Part shown: in pieces, positions 16,552 through 25,556 of the stretch
Layout: every line of letters starts with the position of its first letter
Position numbering within the stretch: position 1 is the first letter of the stretch
Source of the DNA: Leucobacter chromiireducens subsp. chromiireducens
GTDB lineage: Bacteria > Actinomycetota > Actinomycetes > Actinomycetales > Microbacteriaceae
NCBI RefSeq assembly: GCF_016758255.1
Contig: NZ_QYAD01000003.1
Location: 434,001-498,000, forward strand
Reading direction: 5' to 3'
Length of the DNA: 64,000 bases
Made by a program: the position numbers and the translations under genes
Notes under the pieces: generated by a model
Seen by the model: the letters and a program-made list of their open reading frames with translations, nothing else
What the model was told of the DNA's origin: nothing
Database searches by the model: none

Positions 16552-18027
16552 ATGCCTACTCACCACCCCACCACGCCCGCTGAACGACCCCAGTCACGCG
16601 GCTTCTTCGGCCACCCGTGGGGGCTCGCGAACCTCGCGGGCGTCGAGATGTGGGAGCGCTTCAGCTTCTACGGCATGCAGGCGCTTCTCGCCTACTACCT
16701 GTACTACTCCGTCACCGACGGCGGGCTGGGCCTTTCGCAGGCCGCGGCCACCTCGATTGTGGGCGCGTACGGCGGGCTTGTCTACCTCTCCGCGGTGCTC
16801 GGCGGCTGGGTCGCCGACCGCGTGCTCGGCGCAGAGCGGACACTCCTCGCGGCGGCCTGCCTCATCATGGCCGGGCACATCGCGCTCGCACTGCTGCCGG
16901 GCGTCGCGGGGCTCGCGGTCGGCCTCGTGTGCGTGGCACTCGGCTCGGGATCGCTGAAGACCACCACGTCGACCGTGCTCGGTGATCTGTACGAGAAGAC
17001 CGACCAGCGACGCGATGCCGCCTTCTCGATCTACTACATGGGCGTCAATATCGGCGGCCTGCTCGGCCCGCTCGCCACGAGCGCGCTCTGGGGCTGGCAG
17101 GGCTTCCACTGGGGCTTCGGCCTCGCCGCGATCGGCATGGCCGCCGGCCTGATCCAGTACATCGCGCTGCGCCGCCACACGCGCAGTGCCGCCAGTTCGG
17201 CCCCGGCGAACCCGCTCTCCTCCAGCGAGCAGCGCCGCTGGCTGCTCATCTTTGGTGCGGCGATCGCCGTGATCGCCGCCGCGGTGCTCGCTGGCTGGGT
17301 CACCGCAGAGAACCTCTCCGACATCGTCGTGGTGCTCATCGTCATCGCCGTGGTCACGCTCTTCATCGTGATCCTCTCGAGCCGCGCCATCTCTCCGATC
17401 GAGCGCCGGCAGGTCACGTCCTTCATCCCGCTGTTCCTCGCCTCGGCCGTCTTCTGGACGCTGTTCCAGCAGCAGTTCACGGTGCTCGCGATCTACGCGG
17501 ATCAGCGCCTCAACCGCACCGTGTTCGGCTGGGAGATGCCGCCGAGCATGGTGCAGTCGATCAACCCGGTGTTCATCATCGTGCTCGCGGGCGTCTTCGC
17601 GGCGATGTGGGTGAAGCTCGGCGATCGTCAGCCGAGCACGCCCGTGAAGTTCTCGCTCGGTGCGGGCATCATGGGCCTCGCCTTCCTCTGCTTCATCCCG
17701 CTCGCGGGCAGCGCGAACGGCACGATCCCGCTCATCGCGTTCGCCGGTATCCTGCTGCTCTTCACGATCGCTGAGCTGTGCCTGTCGCCGGTCGGTCAGT
17801 CGCTCGCGACAAAGCTCGCGCCGCGCGCGTTCCACTCGCAGATGGTGGCGCTGTTCTTCCTGTCCATCTCGCTCGGCTCTGCGGCGTCCGGCTCGCTCTC
17901 CGCGTTCTACGATCCGAGCAACGAGGTGCCGTACTTCCTCACGATCGGTGGCGCGTCGATCGTGGTCGGCATCGCGCTCTTCCTCGCACGAAAGCCAATT
18001 CTCCGCCTGATGGAGGGGGTGCGATAG
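16552..18027 (+). CDS. POT-family proton-dependent oligopeptide transporter
   Basis: A 491-residue membrane protein with 12-14 helices. The diagnostic E-x-x-E-R-F-x-x-Y motif is Glu32-Met-Trp-Glu35-Arg36-Phe37-Ser-Phe-Tyr40, coupling proton and peptide binding. A second family segment DLYEKTDQRRDAAFSIYYMGVN lies around 145-166. It should import di- and tripeptides. GAAGGGA sits about 3-9 nt upstream; a TACGCT box at 16513-16518 could drive transcription from about 16525. Confidence 0.92.
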   Translation: MPTHHPTTPAERPQSRGFFGHPWGLANLAGVEMWERFSFYGMQALLAYYLYYSVTDGGLGLSQAAATSIVGAYGGLVYLSAVLGGWVADRVLGAERTLLAAACLIMAGHIALALLPGVAGLAVGLVCVALGSGSLKTTTSTVLGDLYEKTDQRRDAAFSIYYMGVNIGGLLGPLATSALWGWQGFHWGFGLAAIGMAAGLIQYIALRRHTRSAASSAPANPLSSSEQRRWLLIFGAAIAVIAAAVLAGWVTAENLSDIVVVLIVIAVVTLFIVILSSRAISPIERRQVTSFIPLFLASAVFWTLFQQQFTVLAIYADQRLNRTVFGWEMPPSMVQSINPVFIIVLAGVFAAMWVKLGDRQPSTPVKFSLGAGIMGLAFLCFIPLAGSANGTIPLIAFAGILLLFTIAELCLSPVGQSLATKLAPRAFHSQMVALFFLSISLGSAASGSLSAFYDPSNEVPYFLTIGGASIVVGIALFLARKPILRLMEGVR

Positions 18028-18048
18028 CGCCGCACCCGGCGCGAGCCG

Positions 18049-18456
18049 CTACGCCTCGATTGCGGCGATGGCCTCCGGGTCTGCACCGTCGAGGAACTCC
18101 GTGAGGCGCGTCACCTCGGCCTCCTCACCGATCGCGGCGGCGCCCCGGCGCAGCGCGTAGAGCGCGCGCAGCACGCCACGGTTCGGCTCGTGCGACCACG
18201 GCACGGGGCCGGCCCCGCGCCAGCCTGACTTGCGGAGCGCGTCGAGCCCGCGGTGGTACCCCACGCGCGCAAACGCGTACGCCTCAATCTCACGCCCTGC
18301 GGCAGCTGCCTCATCCGCGAGCACCGCCCACGCGAGCGGCGACTCGGGGTGCGCACGCACCACCTGCTCGGGATCGGTGCCCGCGGCGAGCGCGTCTGCC
18401 GCGACATCCGTGGCCAGGCGGGTGGGTTCAGGTCCGAGGAGGTTCTCACCGATCAT
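18049..18456 (-). CDS. DUF3151 family protein
   Basis: A 135-residue actinobacterial protein of unknown function matching DUF3151: an N-terminal NLLGPEPT motif, an Ala-rich helical repeat, SPLAWAVLADEA, then AYAFARVGYHRGLDALRKSGWRG and WSHEPNRGVLRALYAL. No signal peptide or membrane segment. ATG 18456 forms an ATGA overlap with the histidine kinase stop, but also has its own TACACT-N6 leaderless box, so it may be expressed both with and without the kinase. The much longer open frame upstream is antisense noise. Confidence 0.85.
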   Translation of the reverse strand: MIGENLLGPEPTRLATDVAADALAAGTDPEQVVRAHPESPLAWAVLADEAAAAGREIEAYAFARVGYHRGLDALRKSGWRGAGPVPWSHEPNRGVLRALYALRRGAAAIGEEAEVTRLTEFLDGADPEAIAAIEA

Positions 18457-19784
18457 GCCGCCAGTGTAGCGACCGGCCCTTCGAGTGGGATCCGCACCTC
18501 CACACGGAACTCCGCAAGGCCGGGGCCCGCACCCTCCACGCGTGTGGTCGACGCGACTGTGAGCTCCCCGCCGTGGGTCTGGGCGACGGCGGACGCAATC
18601 GCGAGGCCGAGGCCGCTGCCCGTCTCTGCCCGCACGCGCCCGCCGCCACGAACGAACGGCTGATGGAGGCGTTCCAGGGTGTCGACGGGCAGGGGGTCCG
18701 CTGTGTTGCGGACGGTTAGCACGGACTCCGCACCGTCCGCTCGCCACTCCAGAGCGACGCGGCTGCCGGCCGTCGCGTGCCGGGCCGCGTTGCCGAGGAG
18801 GTTGTCGAGGAGTCGCGTGAACATCGCCGGGTTGATCCACACGGTGTGTGGCTCAACGTCGAGGTCGACGGTGAGCCCGCGCTCCGCGAGTCGCGCCGCG
18901 GCGTGGTCGAGTGCGACCGCTGCGAGCTCGCCAGCCTCACACGGCTCGATGGCAAGCGATCCCGAGCTGGCGCTTCCGCCGGAGCCGCCGGCCGCCGCGA
19001 GCCCGATCTGCGCTCTCGTCAGCTCGAGGAGCGCCTCGCCCATCTCGATGCTCCGCGCGTTCACTTCTCGGAGCCGCTCTGCCGCGAGCCGGTACTCGGC
19101 CTGGGTCGGCTCGGGCCCGTCGAGCAGCACATCGAGCATCGCCTTTTGCGTGGCGAGTGGGGTGCGCAGCTCGTGCGAGGCGTTTGCGGCGAACAGCTGC
19201 TGCGCTCTGAAAGCGGACTCGAGCCGCTCGAGCATGTCGTCGAGCGTGTCGGACAGGTCGGTGAGCTCGTCGCGCGGGCCGCGGAGCGCCACGCGACGGT
19301 CGAGCTTGCCTGGGGTCGCGGCCCGTGCCGCGGCGTTGATGTCGTGCAGCGGTGCGAGCACCCGGCCGGCGAGCACCCAGGCGGCGACGGCACCGAGCGC
19401 AACAATCGCGAGGAGCGCGATGATCGACGACCAGAGCAGCGTCTGGAAGACATCGGTCACGTCCCGGATCTCGAGCACAGGCGCGGCGAGCGACAGCGCA
19501 TCAGAGTTCCCAGTCGGCGCCGCGAGCTCGGCCGCGTCGTCACCGTACGGGGAGGTGGGCGCGACCGTATCGACGCCGAGATCAAGGGTGTCGGCAGGCA
19601 CCGCCGGGACGGACTGAAGCGCCCACACCGGCCCGTACCGCATGAACAGGTTCAGGCCGACGACGAGCACGCCGCCGCCGAGCGCGATGAGCAGCGCGAC
19701 GCTGAGCGTGATGCGCGCGCGGATGGTGAGGCGGAACCGGCCGCGATCATGACCGCGGCCCTGGGTAGCATCCGCGCTACGCAT
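18453..19784 (-). CDS. two-component sensor histidine kinase
   Basis: A 443-residue membrane sensor kinase. Transmembrane helices lie near 25-47 and 118-140, bracketing a ~70-residue extracytoplasmic sensor. A HAMP domain follows (~141-195), then the phospho-acceptor NASHELRTP with His204, an N-box LLGNAARHA and a G-box GSGLGLAIA. Its start overlaps the response regulator end by 8 nt. With the regulator it is divergent from the lipoprotein-adaptor-ABC operon, which is the likely regulon. Confidence 0.93.
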   Translation of the reverse strand: MRSADATQGRGHDRGRFRLTIRARITLSVALLIALGGGVLVVGLNLFMRYGPVWALQSVPAVPADTLDLGVDTVAPTSPYGDDAAELAAPTGNSDALSLAAPVLEIRDVTDVFQTLLWSSIIALLAIVALGAVAAWVLAGRVLAPLHDINAAARAATPGKLDRRVALRGPRDELTDLSDTLDDMLERLESAFRAQQLFAANASHELRTPLATQKAMLDVLLDGPEPTQAEYRLAAERLREVNARSIEMGEALLELTRAQIGLAAAGGSGGSASSGSLAIEPCEAGELAAVALDHAAARLAERGLTVDLDVEPHTVWINPAMFTRLLDNLLGNAARHATAGSRVALEWRADGAESVLTVRNTADPLPVDTLERLHQPFVRGGGRVRAETGSGLGLAIASAVAQTHGGELTVASTTRVEGAGPGLAEFRVEVRIPLEGPVATLAA

Positions 19785-20478
19785 CGCCGGCTCCGGCCGC
19801 GGGCCCGAGCGCGGGTTCCGGCCCGACGATCCGGTATCCCACCCCCGGAACCGTTTGGATGATGCGGGGCTCGCCGAGCCGCTTGCGCAGCGTCGACATG
19901 GTCACACGGATCGCGTTCGTGAACGGGTCGGCGTTCTCATCCCACGCGCGCTCGAGCAGTTGCTCCGCACTGAGGACGCCACCGCCGGCTTCCAGCAGCG
20001 TGCGCAGCAGTGCGAACTCTTTGCGGCTCACGTGCACATACCTGCCGTCGCGAAAAACCTCGCGGCGGAACGGGTCGAGGCGCACCCCGTGGGCCTCGAG
20101 CACAGGCGGCAGCGGCGGCGCGTTTCGTCGGTGCAGCGCCTGCAGCCGCACGAGCAGCTCGGGGAAGTCGAACGGCTTGACGAGGTAGTCATCAGCGCCC
20201 AGCGCAAACCCCTCGACCTTCTCGTCGAGCAGCCCGGCAGCGGTGAGCATGAGCACCCGAGTGCCCGGCACGTTCGCGACAATCCAGGCGCACACCTCGT
20301 CGCCGTGCATGCCGGGGAGGTCGCGGTCGAGCAGTACAACGTCGTACTCGGTGTGGGCGAGCTGTTCGATCGCCGCGTGCCCATCGAGCACGATGTCGGC
20401 GGCGATCGACGAGCGCCGGAGCACCGTCTGGGTAGCTTCGGCGAGGTATGCCTCGTCCTCGACAATCAGTACGCGCAT
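19777..20478 (-). CDS. OmpR-family response regulator
   Basis: A 233-residue regulator. The receiver has the acidic pair at Glu8/Asp9, phospho-acceptor Asp51 in LLDRDLPG, and a conserved Lys in DDYLVKPF. The C-terminal winged helix is typical (EFALLRTLLEAGG...VGYRIV). It is strikingly similar to the regulator at 32678-33355 through DENADPFTNA and the last ~40 residues. ATG 20478 has a strong GGGAGGAG Shine-Dalgarno, so the extra 11 upstream codons are excluded. Confidence 0.95.
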   Translation of the reverse strand: MRVLIVEDEAYLAEATQTVLRRSSIAADIVLDGHAAIEQLAHTEYDVVLLDRDLPGMHGDEVCAWIVANVPGTRVLMLTAAGLLDEKVEGFALGADDYLVKPFDFPELLVRLQALHRRNAPPLPPVLEAHGVRLDPFRREVFRDGRYVHVSRKEFALLRTLLEAGGGVLSAEQLLERAWDENADPFTNAIRVTMSTLRKRLGEPRIIQTVPGVGYRIVGPEPALGPAAGAGDA

Positions 20479-20533
20479 GATGCTCCTCCCTGCGATTGCC
20501 CGCCCAGTCAAGCACGCGCGACATTAAGAAAAG

Positions 20534-20551
20534 GTCTGCAATTTCGCAGAC
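20534..20551. promoter_or_regulatory. inverted repeat in the divergent regulator/export-operon region
   Basis: GTCTGC (20534-20539) and GCAGAC (20546-20551) form a perfect 6-bp inverted repeat with a 6-bp spacer. It lies in the 147-bp region between the divergent response-regulator gene and the lipoprotein operon. A regulator binding site is plausible but not shown. Confidence 0.4.
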
Positions 20552-20581
20552 GCTCTGCTGAGCCCGTGTGCCCTGGACTGG

Positions 20582-20606
20582 GTGCGGGTCGCATTCGCGA
20601 CCGCAC
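20582..20606 (+). promoter_or_regulatory. hairpin or operator just before the lipoprotein Shine-Dalgarno
   Basis: Arms 20582-20592 and 20597-20606 are complementary apart from one bulged G, with an ATTC loop, ending 8 nt before the GAGGAG of the lipoprotein gene. It could be an operator or a 5'-UTR hairpin. Confidence 0.4.
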
Positions 20607-20625
20607 ACCGTATCGAGGAGTCACC

Positions 20626-21162
20626 ATGAACCTTCACACATCCCTTCGCCGCTTCGCCCTCATCGCGCTCCCCGCGGCGGCCCTGCTGCTCGCAGGGTGC
20701 TCAAGCGGCGCGCCCGCAGCGGGTGGTCCCGGCTCCGGCACGTCCGGAGAGGGCTCGTCCGCGGCGGGCGCGGGCCCCGAGGACTTTCAGGCCTGGCACG
20801 TGAAGTACGCGGAGTGCATGCAGGGCGAGGGCATCGACTACCCGACGCCGAGCGCCGACCCGAATGCAGCCTCCGAGGCGATCAACATCGACGAACTCGG
20901 CGGAATGGACGTGTTCGAGGCCGCCGACAAGGCATGCACGGCGAAGGTCGGTAAGCCGCCGGCCCCAACGGGACCAGATGGGAAGCCCATGACCGAGGAG
21001 GCGATGCGCGAAGAGATGTTGAAGACCACGCAGTGCCTCCGGGAGCACGGGGCTGACGTTGAAGACCCGCAGCCGGGCGTCGGGCTCACCCTCACCGAGG
21101 AGATCTCGCCCGAGGCGCTCGAGGCCTGCGGCATTTCCGGTGTCCCGGCGAACGCGGGTTAA
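20626..21162 (+). CDS. lipoprotein heading a MacAB-like export operon
   Basis: A 178-residue secreted lipoprotein: basic n-region, hydrophobic core, LAGC lipobox with Cys25, then a Gly/Ser/Ala linker. The mature part has several cysteines in similar settings (YAECMQGEGIDYP, ADKACTAKVG, TTQCLREHGADV, LEACGIS) that suggest two related sub-repeats with disulfides. I do not recognise a named domain, but similar proteins often precede adaptor/MacB-like pairs in actinobacteria. The start has GAGGAG upstream. The gene is 3 nt from the adaptor gene. Confidence 0.8.
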   Translation: MNLHTSLRRFALIALPAAALLLAGCSSGAPAAGGPGSGTSGEGSSAAGAGPEDFQAWHVKYAECMQGEGIDYPTPSADPNAASEAINIDELGGMDVFEAADKACTAKVGKPPAPTGPDGKPMTEEAMREEMLKTTQCLREHGADVEDPQPGVGLTLTEEISPEALEACGISGVPANAG

Positions 21163-21165
21163 GCG

Positions 21166-22230
21166 ATGAGAAAGCTCTGGGTGGCGGTCGCCGCCACCGT
21201 CGCAGTCGCAGGGCTCGCAGCCACGGGACTCGTGCTCATGCGCCCAGCGACTCCGCCGCCCGTCGAGAAACAGGCGCCCGGCACCACCGTGAAGGTCGCA
21301 CAGGGCGACCTCTCCGAACGCACACTCGTGCAGGGGACGCTCGGCTACGCGGGTGAACGCGCGGTCTCAGGCGGCGCCGGCACGCTCACCTCACGGGCGA
21401 AGCCCGGCTCAACCGTCGACCTCGGCGGCGAGCTCTTTGCCATCGACAACTCCCCCGTCGCCCTGTTTCGGGGGCCGCTGCCGCAGTGGCGTTCGTTCGA
21501 GCTCGGCATGACGAACGGCCCCGACGTGCAGCAACTCGAGGCCTCGCTCGGCGAGCTCGGCTATTTCTGGGGCGGCGCCGACGAGATCTTCGACGACAAC
21601 ACGCGGATCGGAATCCGGCTCTGGCAGGAAGCGACCGGCAGACCCGTGACCGGCGAGATCGGCCTCGGCGAGATCTTTTTCGCGCCCGGCCCGCTGCGGG
21701 TCGCTTCCGCCGAACTCGAGCCGGGTGCGACGACCGCCCCCGGCAGCCCAATCCTGCGGGTGTCTGAGCTCGGCAAGAGCGTGACGGCTGAGCTCAAGCT
21801 CGCCCAGCAGCGCCTTGCTGTTGTCGGCTCGAAGGTTGAGGTTGAGCTGCCGGGCGGCGCGAAGACCCCCGGCAGCGTCACCGCGGTCGAGCCGCCACGC
21901 ACTCCCGAGAAGTCCGGCGACGGCGCGCCCGATGCACCAGCCACGGTGCCCGTGACCGTCACGCTTGACACGCCGAAGGATGCCGCAGACATCGACCGCG
22001 CGTCCGTGCGCATCGCGTTCACGAGCGAAACCCGCGAGAACGTGCTCTCCGTTCCTGTCGGCGCGCTCCTCGCGCTGCCCGGCGGCGGATACGGGCTGGA
22101 GGTCGTCGGCCGCGACGGCACGAAGACGACACAGGTGCCGGTCGAGACCGGCATGTTCGCAGGCGGCATGGTTGAGGTGTCCGGCAAGGGCATCACCGCG
22201 GGCACCGAGGTGGTGACGGCAGCCGCATGA
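21166..22230 (+). CDS. efflux adaptor with peptidoglycan-binding domain (MacA-like)
   Basis: A 354-residue protein with an N-terminal membrane anchor (residues ~5-25) and an extracytoplasmic HlyD/MacA-like barrel-sandwich arrangement. Inserted near 118-165 is a peptidoglycan-binding-1 segment ([18 protein letters not shown] ... IRLWQEATG), which is typical of actinobacterial adaptors that anchor an exporter to the wall. The C-terminal part ([19 protein letters not shown] ... [15 protein letters not shown]) is the membrane-proximal domain. The gene overlaps the ATPase start (ATGA), so it is cotranslated with the ABC pair. Confidence 0.88.
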   Translation: MRKLWVAVAATVAVAGLAATGLVLMRPATPPPVEKQAPGTTVKVAQGDLSERTLVQGTLGYAGERAVSGGAGTLTSRAKPGSTVDLGGELFAIDNSPVALFRGPLPQWRSFELGMTNGPDVQQLEASLGELGYFWGGADEIFDDNTRIGIRLWQEATGRPVTGEIGLGEIFFAPGPLRVASAELEPGATTAPGSPILRVSELGKSVTAELKLAQQRLAVVGSKVEVELPGGAKTPGSVTAVEPPRTPEKSGDGAPDAPATVPVTVTLDTPKDAADIDRASVRIAFTSETRENVLSVPVGALLALPGGGYGLEVVGRDGTKTTQVPVETGMFAGGMVEVSGKGITAGTEVVTAAA

Positions 22231-22916
22231 TCGAGCTCACGGATATTACCCGCAGCTTCGGCACCCCTCCGGTCGAGGTGCTCCGCGGCGTGAACCTCTC
22301 GGTCGCGGCGGGCGAGTTTGTCGGCGTCGTCGGCCCGTCTGGCTCGGGCAAGTCAACTCTCCTCAACATCCTCGGCACGCTCGACCGGCCAACGAGTGGG
22401 CGCGTCGTACTCGCGGGTGACGACGTGTCGCAGCTCAGCGACAACGCCCTCTCCGATGTGCGGTGCCACAGGATCGGGTTCGTGTTTCAGCAGTTCCACC
22501 TCACGGACGGCAGATCCGCGCTCGACAACGTTGGCGATGGCCTGCTCTACCGCGGCTGCTCGCGCCAGACGAGGCGGCGGGAGGCGGCAGCCGCGCTCGA
22601 ACGGGTCGGCCTCGGCCACCGGCTGCGTCATCACCCGAGCCAGCTCTCGGGCGGCGAGCGTCAGCGCGTCGCCATCGCGCGGGCGACGGTGGGGCGCCCG
22701 GCGATTCTGCTCGCCGACGAACCGACCGGCAACCTCGATCAGGCCTCCGGAGCAAGCGTGATGGAGTTGCTCGGCGAACTCAACCGGGAGGGAACGACGA
22801 TCGTGATGATCACCCATGACCGCGAGCTCGCGGCGGGCCTGCCGCGCAGCGTCCGCGTGACCGACGGCGTCATCCACGACCAGCCGACGCCGCATCACGC
22901 GGGGGCAGTCGCATGA
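22227..22916 (+). CDS. ABC transporter ATPase (MacB/LolD type)
   Basis: A 229-residue ATPase. Walker [10 protein letters not shown] is at 36-44, Q-loop FVFQQFHL near 85, signature LSGGERQR and Walker [14 protein letters not shown] follow. The ADEPTGNLD form is typical of MacB/LolD/FtsE ATPases that work with FtsX-like permeases. Both neighbours overlap by 4 nt, so ATPase and permease are made as one unit. A short C-terminal His-rich tail follows. Confidence 0.94.
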   Translation: MIELTDITRSFGTPPVEVLRGVNLSVAAGEFVGVVGPSGSGKSTLLNILGTLDRPTSGRVVLAGDDVSQLSDNALSDVRCHRIGFVFQQFHLTDGRSALDNVGDGLLYRGCSRQTRRREAAAALERVGLGHRLRHHPSQLSGGERQRVAIARATVGRPAILLADEPTGNLDQASGASVMELLGELNREGTTIVMITHDRELAAGLPRSVRVTDGVIHDQPTPHHAGAVA

Positions 22917-24109
22917 GCCGGGCAACGGTAGAGCGATCACGCTTGCGCGCCATCGACCTTGCCGCCCTCAGCACGGCAGGGCTGCGCGCCCGGCCGCTGC
23001 GCGCCGTCCTCTCGGCCCTCGGCATCGCAATCGGCATCGCGGCGATGGTCGCCGTGCTCGGCATTTCGGCGTCGAGCCAGGCGAAACTCTCGCAGCAGCT
23101 CGACGCGCTCGGCACCAACCTGCTCACCGTCGAGGCCGGTCAGGACCTCTTCGGCGGTGAAGCCTCACTTCCGAAGGACAGCGAGGGCAGGATCATCCGC
23201 GTCGCTGGCGCCCAGAGCGCTGCGGGCGTGGGCGCGCTCTCGGGTGTCCGGATCTATCGCAGCGAGCTCATCCCGGAGGCGCAGAGCGGCGGGCTCGCTG
23301 TGCGGGCGGCAGACACGAGCCTCGCCGAGGTGCTCAATCTCTCCGTGCGCTCAGGCGCCTGGCTCACCGAAGCCACGGGGGCCTACCCAGCGGTCGTGCT
23401 CGGTGACCGGGCGGCCCGGCAGCTCGGCATCGAACGGGCCGGCTCCCTCGTGTGGCTGGGCGGTCAGCAGTTCTCGGTCGTCGGCATCCTCGACCCGGTC
23501 GAACTCGCACCCGAGCTCGACGCCTCGGCCCTCGTGGGCAAGCGGGTCGCGCTCGACCGGCTCGACTTCGACGGCTCGCCGACGCGGATGTACCTGCGCG
23601 CGGCCGAGGAGACGCTTGCCGAAACGCGCGCGCTCTTGCCGCAGACGCTCTCGCCGGAGCAACCTGAAACGATCACGGTGTCCCGCCCCTCCGATGCGCT
23701 CGCGGCGAAGGCGGCGACGGATGAGACGTTCACGGGTCTCCTGCTCGGGCTCGGTTCACTCGGGCTCCTCGTTGGGGGCATCGGCGTCGCGAACACAATG
23801 ATCATCTCGGTCATCGAACGCCGGCGCGAGATCGGCCTGCGCCGTGCGATCGGCGCACGGCGCTCGCACATCAGGCGGCAGTTCCTTGGCGAGGCCCTGG
23901 TGTTGTCTGCCCTCGGCGGAGTCGGAGGCACCGGAATCGGCGCAGCAGCAACGGCGTTCTTCGCTCAGACGGGTGGGCTGCCGTACACCCTCCCACCCTT
24001 TGTGCCGATCTCAGCGATTGCGGCAACGCTGCTCGTGGGCGCGGTTGCTGGCATCGCTCCCGCCTGGCGCGCGGCGCGCGTTCCGCCAACGGTCGCGCTA
24101 AGCGGGTAG
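22913..24109 (+). CDS. ABC transporter permease (MacB/FtsX type)
   Basis: A 398-residue permease with one N-terminal helix (residues ~30-50), a large extracytoplasmic MacB_PCD domain (to ~270) and three C-terminal helices. The mechanotransmission segment [25 protein letters not shown]-like sequence ([17 protein letters not shown]) is diagnostic. It works with the ATPase and adaptor encoded just upstream, probably exporting a peptide, antibiotic or lipid to or beyond the wall. It ends the operon; a convergent lipoprotein gene follows 19 nt later. Confidence 0.93.
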   Translation: MSRATVERSRLRAIDLAALSTAGLRARPLRAVLSALGIAIGIAAMVAVLGISASSQAKLSQQLDALGTNLLTVEAGQDLFGGEASLPKDSEGRIIRVAGAQSAAGVGALSGVRIYRSELIPEAQSGGLAVRAADTSLAEVLNLSVRSGAWLTEATGAYPAVVLGDRAARQLGIERAGSLVWLGGQQFSVVGILDPVELAPELDASALVGKRVALDRLDFDGSPTRMYLRAAEETLAETRALLPQTLSPEQPETITVSRPSDALAAKAATDETFTGLLLGLGSLGLLVGGIGVANTMIISVIERRREIGLRRAIGARRSHIRRQFLGEALVLSALGGVGGTGIGAAATAFFAQTGGLPYTLPPFVPISAIAATLLVGAVAGIAPAWRAARVPPTVALSG

Positions 24110-24128
24110 CCAGGGGACGGGGCCGCGC

Positions 24129-24890
24129 CTACGCTGCGAGGCGCAGCGAGCTGAGGATCCGCACGAGCGTGCGGTACTCCTCGGTCTCCGTGTAGGCGCG
24201 CGCCTCGTCCATGGACGCGAAGAGCCGCTGCTCCTCCGGGGCATACGTGTCGACCTGCATGCGGTCGGCAAACACTACGAGCCCGCCCTCGGTGTGCAGC
24301 AGGTTGTAGTACATGCACGACACCGGCGGGTGCGAGTCGACGAGGCCGAGGCTCGCGATCACGCCTGCATCAACCTGCCCCGCGCGGAAGACGACCTCCT
24401 GCGGTGAGAAGAGCTCGGTCACCCCGTCTGGCGCGGCGACGTAGCCCGGAATCTCCACCTGGGTCTCGTCGAGCGGGGTGAACTCAATCTGCGGGAGATC
24501 GCCGCACGCGCCGCCCAGCCCCTGCGCCCCACTCGCGAAGAATAGTTGCTGGGTGCCCTCCGGGTCGAGCACGGCGAACTGGTAGATGCCCAGTTCGTTC
24601 GTCTCCCCCGGCTCGCCGGCCCCGGGAAGTTCCGTGACGTTCCAGCCGGGTGGCACCTCAAAGCTGTGCGGCATCCGGGGATCGGTGAACCGCGTCCACG
24701 TCTCCTCGGTTGGTTCCGGGCTCGGTTCGGGATCGGGGGTCGGGCTCGCGGTCGGCGCGGGCGTGACCGGAGGTGCAGGATCGGGCTCGGGCGCACAGCC
24801 CGCGAGCAGCGCCGCCCCCGCGGCAAGCACAAGCGCCGCGGCGAGCGCTCCAGCCCGTCGAGCGGCGGACTTCCGGATCCCAATCTGCAT
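24129..24890 (-). CDS. hypothetical secreted lipoprotein
   Basis: A 253-residue lipoprotein with a Lys/Arg-rich start, hydrophobic core and lipobox LAGC (Cys32), followed by a ~30-residue Pro/Thr/Glu linker. The mature domain (TRFTDPRMPHSFEVPPGWNVTELPG...) starts like PsbP/LpqN-type lipoproteins that shield hydrophobic ligands, but I cannot assign it firmly. GAGGGAA upstream supports ATG 24890. It stands alone between convergent and same-strand genes. Confidence 0.7.
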   Translation of the reverse strand: MQIGIRKSAARRAGALAAALVLAAGAALLAGCAPEPDPAPPVTPAPTASPTPDPEPSPEPTEETWTRFTDPRMPHSFEVPPGWNVTELPGAGEPGETNELGIYQFAVLDPEGTQQLFFASGAQGLGGACGDLPQIEFTPLDETQVEIPGYVAAPDGVTELFSPQEVVFRAGQVDAGVIASLGLVDSHPPVSCMYYNLLHTEGGLVVFADRMQVDTYAPEEQRLFASMDEARAYTETEEYRTLVRILSSLRLAA

Positions 24891-24936
24891 GATTCCCTCG
24901 ATCCGCCGCCGATTCGCGGCCCTCGCCTTGCCCGGT

Positions 24937-25425
24937 CTAGCGGAAGTTGACGAACTGCAGCGCGACCTCGATGTCAGCGCCCTTCAGGAGCGCCATCGTG
25001 GCCTGCAGGTCGTCGCGGCTCTTCGAGGAGACGCGCAGCTCGTCGCCCTGGATCTGCGACTTGACGCTCTTAGGGCCCTCATCGCGAATGAGCTTGTTCA
25101 GCTTCTTGGCGGTGGGCTGGTCGATGCCCTCCTTGAGCTTCGACTCGATGCGGTACTCCTTGCCGCTCGCAAAGGGCTCGCCCGTGTCGAGCGCCTTCAG
25201 CGAGAGCGAGCGCTTGATGAACTTCGACTGGAGCACGTCGAGCACAGCGAGCGCGCGCTCCTCCGTGTTCGCCTTGATGAGAATCGTCTCACCGGACAGG
25301 GTCACGTCAGCACCCACGCCCTTGAAGTCGTAGCGCTGCTCGACCTCCTTGCGGGCCTGGTTCACCGCATTCTCGACCTCCATCGAGTCGATCTTGCTCA
25401 CCACGTCAAACGAAGAATCAGCCAT
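24937..25425 (-). CDS. YajQ-family nucleotide-binding protein
   Basis: A 162-residue protein matching YajQ/DUF520 along its full length: SSFDVVSKIDSMEVENAV at the start, RYDFKG near 31-36, the central KEGIDQPTAKKLNKLIRD segment and a final QFVNFR. Members bind nucleotides, and some bind cyclic di-GMP and act as effectors. The start has a TAGGCT-N6 leaderless box. It is divergent from the symporter gene. Confidence 0.95.
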   Translation of the reverse strand: MADSSFDVVSKIDSMEVENAVNQARKEVEQRYDFKGVGADVTLSGETILIKANTEERALAVLDVLQSKFIKRSLSLKALDTGEPFASGKEYRIESKLKEGIDQPTAKKLNKLIRDEGPKSVKSQIQGDELRVSSKSRDDLQATMALLKGADIEVALQFVNFR

Positions 25426-25431
25426 GCCATA

Positions 25432-25437
25432 AGCCTA
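25432..25437 (-). promoter_or_regulatory. leaderless -10 box (TAGGCT) of the YajQ gene
   Basis: On the minus strand TAGGCT precedes ATG 25425 by 6 nt, with no Shine-Dalgarno sequence. Confidence 0.5.
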
Positions 25438-25556
25438 GCGGGCCGCACGCGGAAACAGTTTGCAATACCTGGAATAAGAAAAGCGAATGAGTTGCTACAC
25501 TCTCCGTTGGCCCGGCGCGCTTGCGCCACCGTTGCACGAAAAGGATTTCTCCGCTC

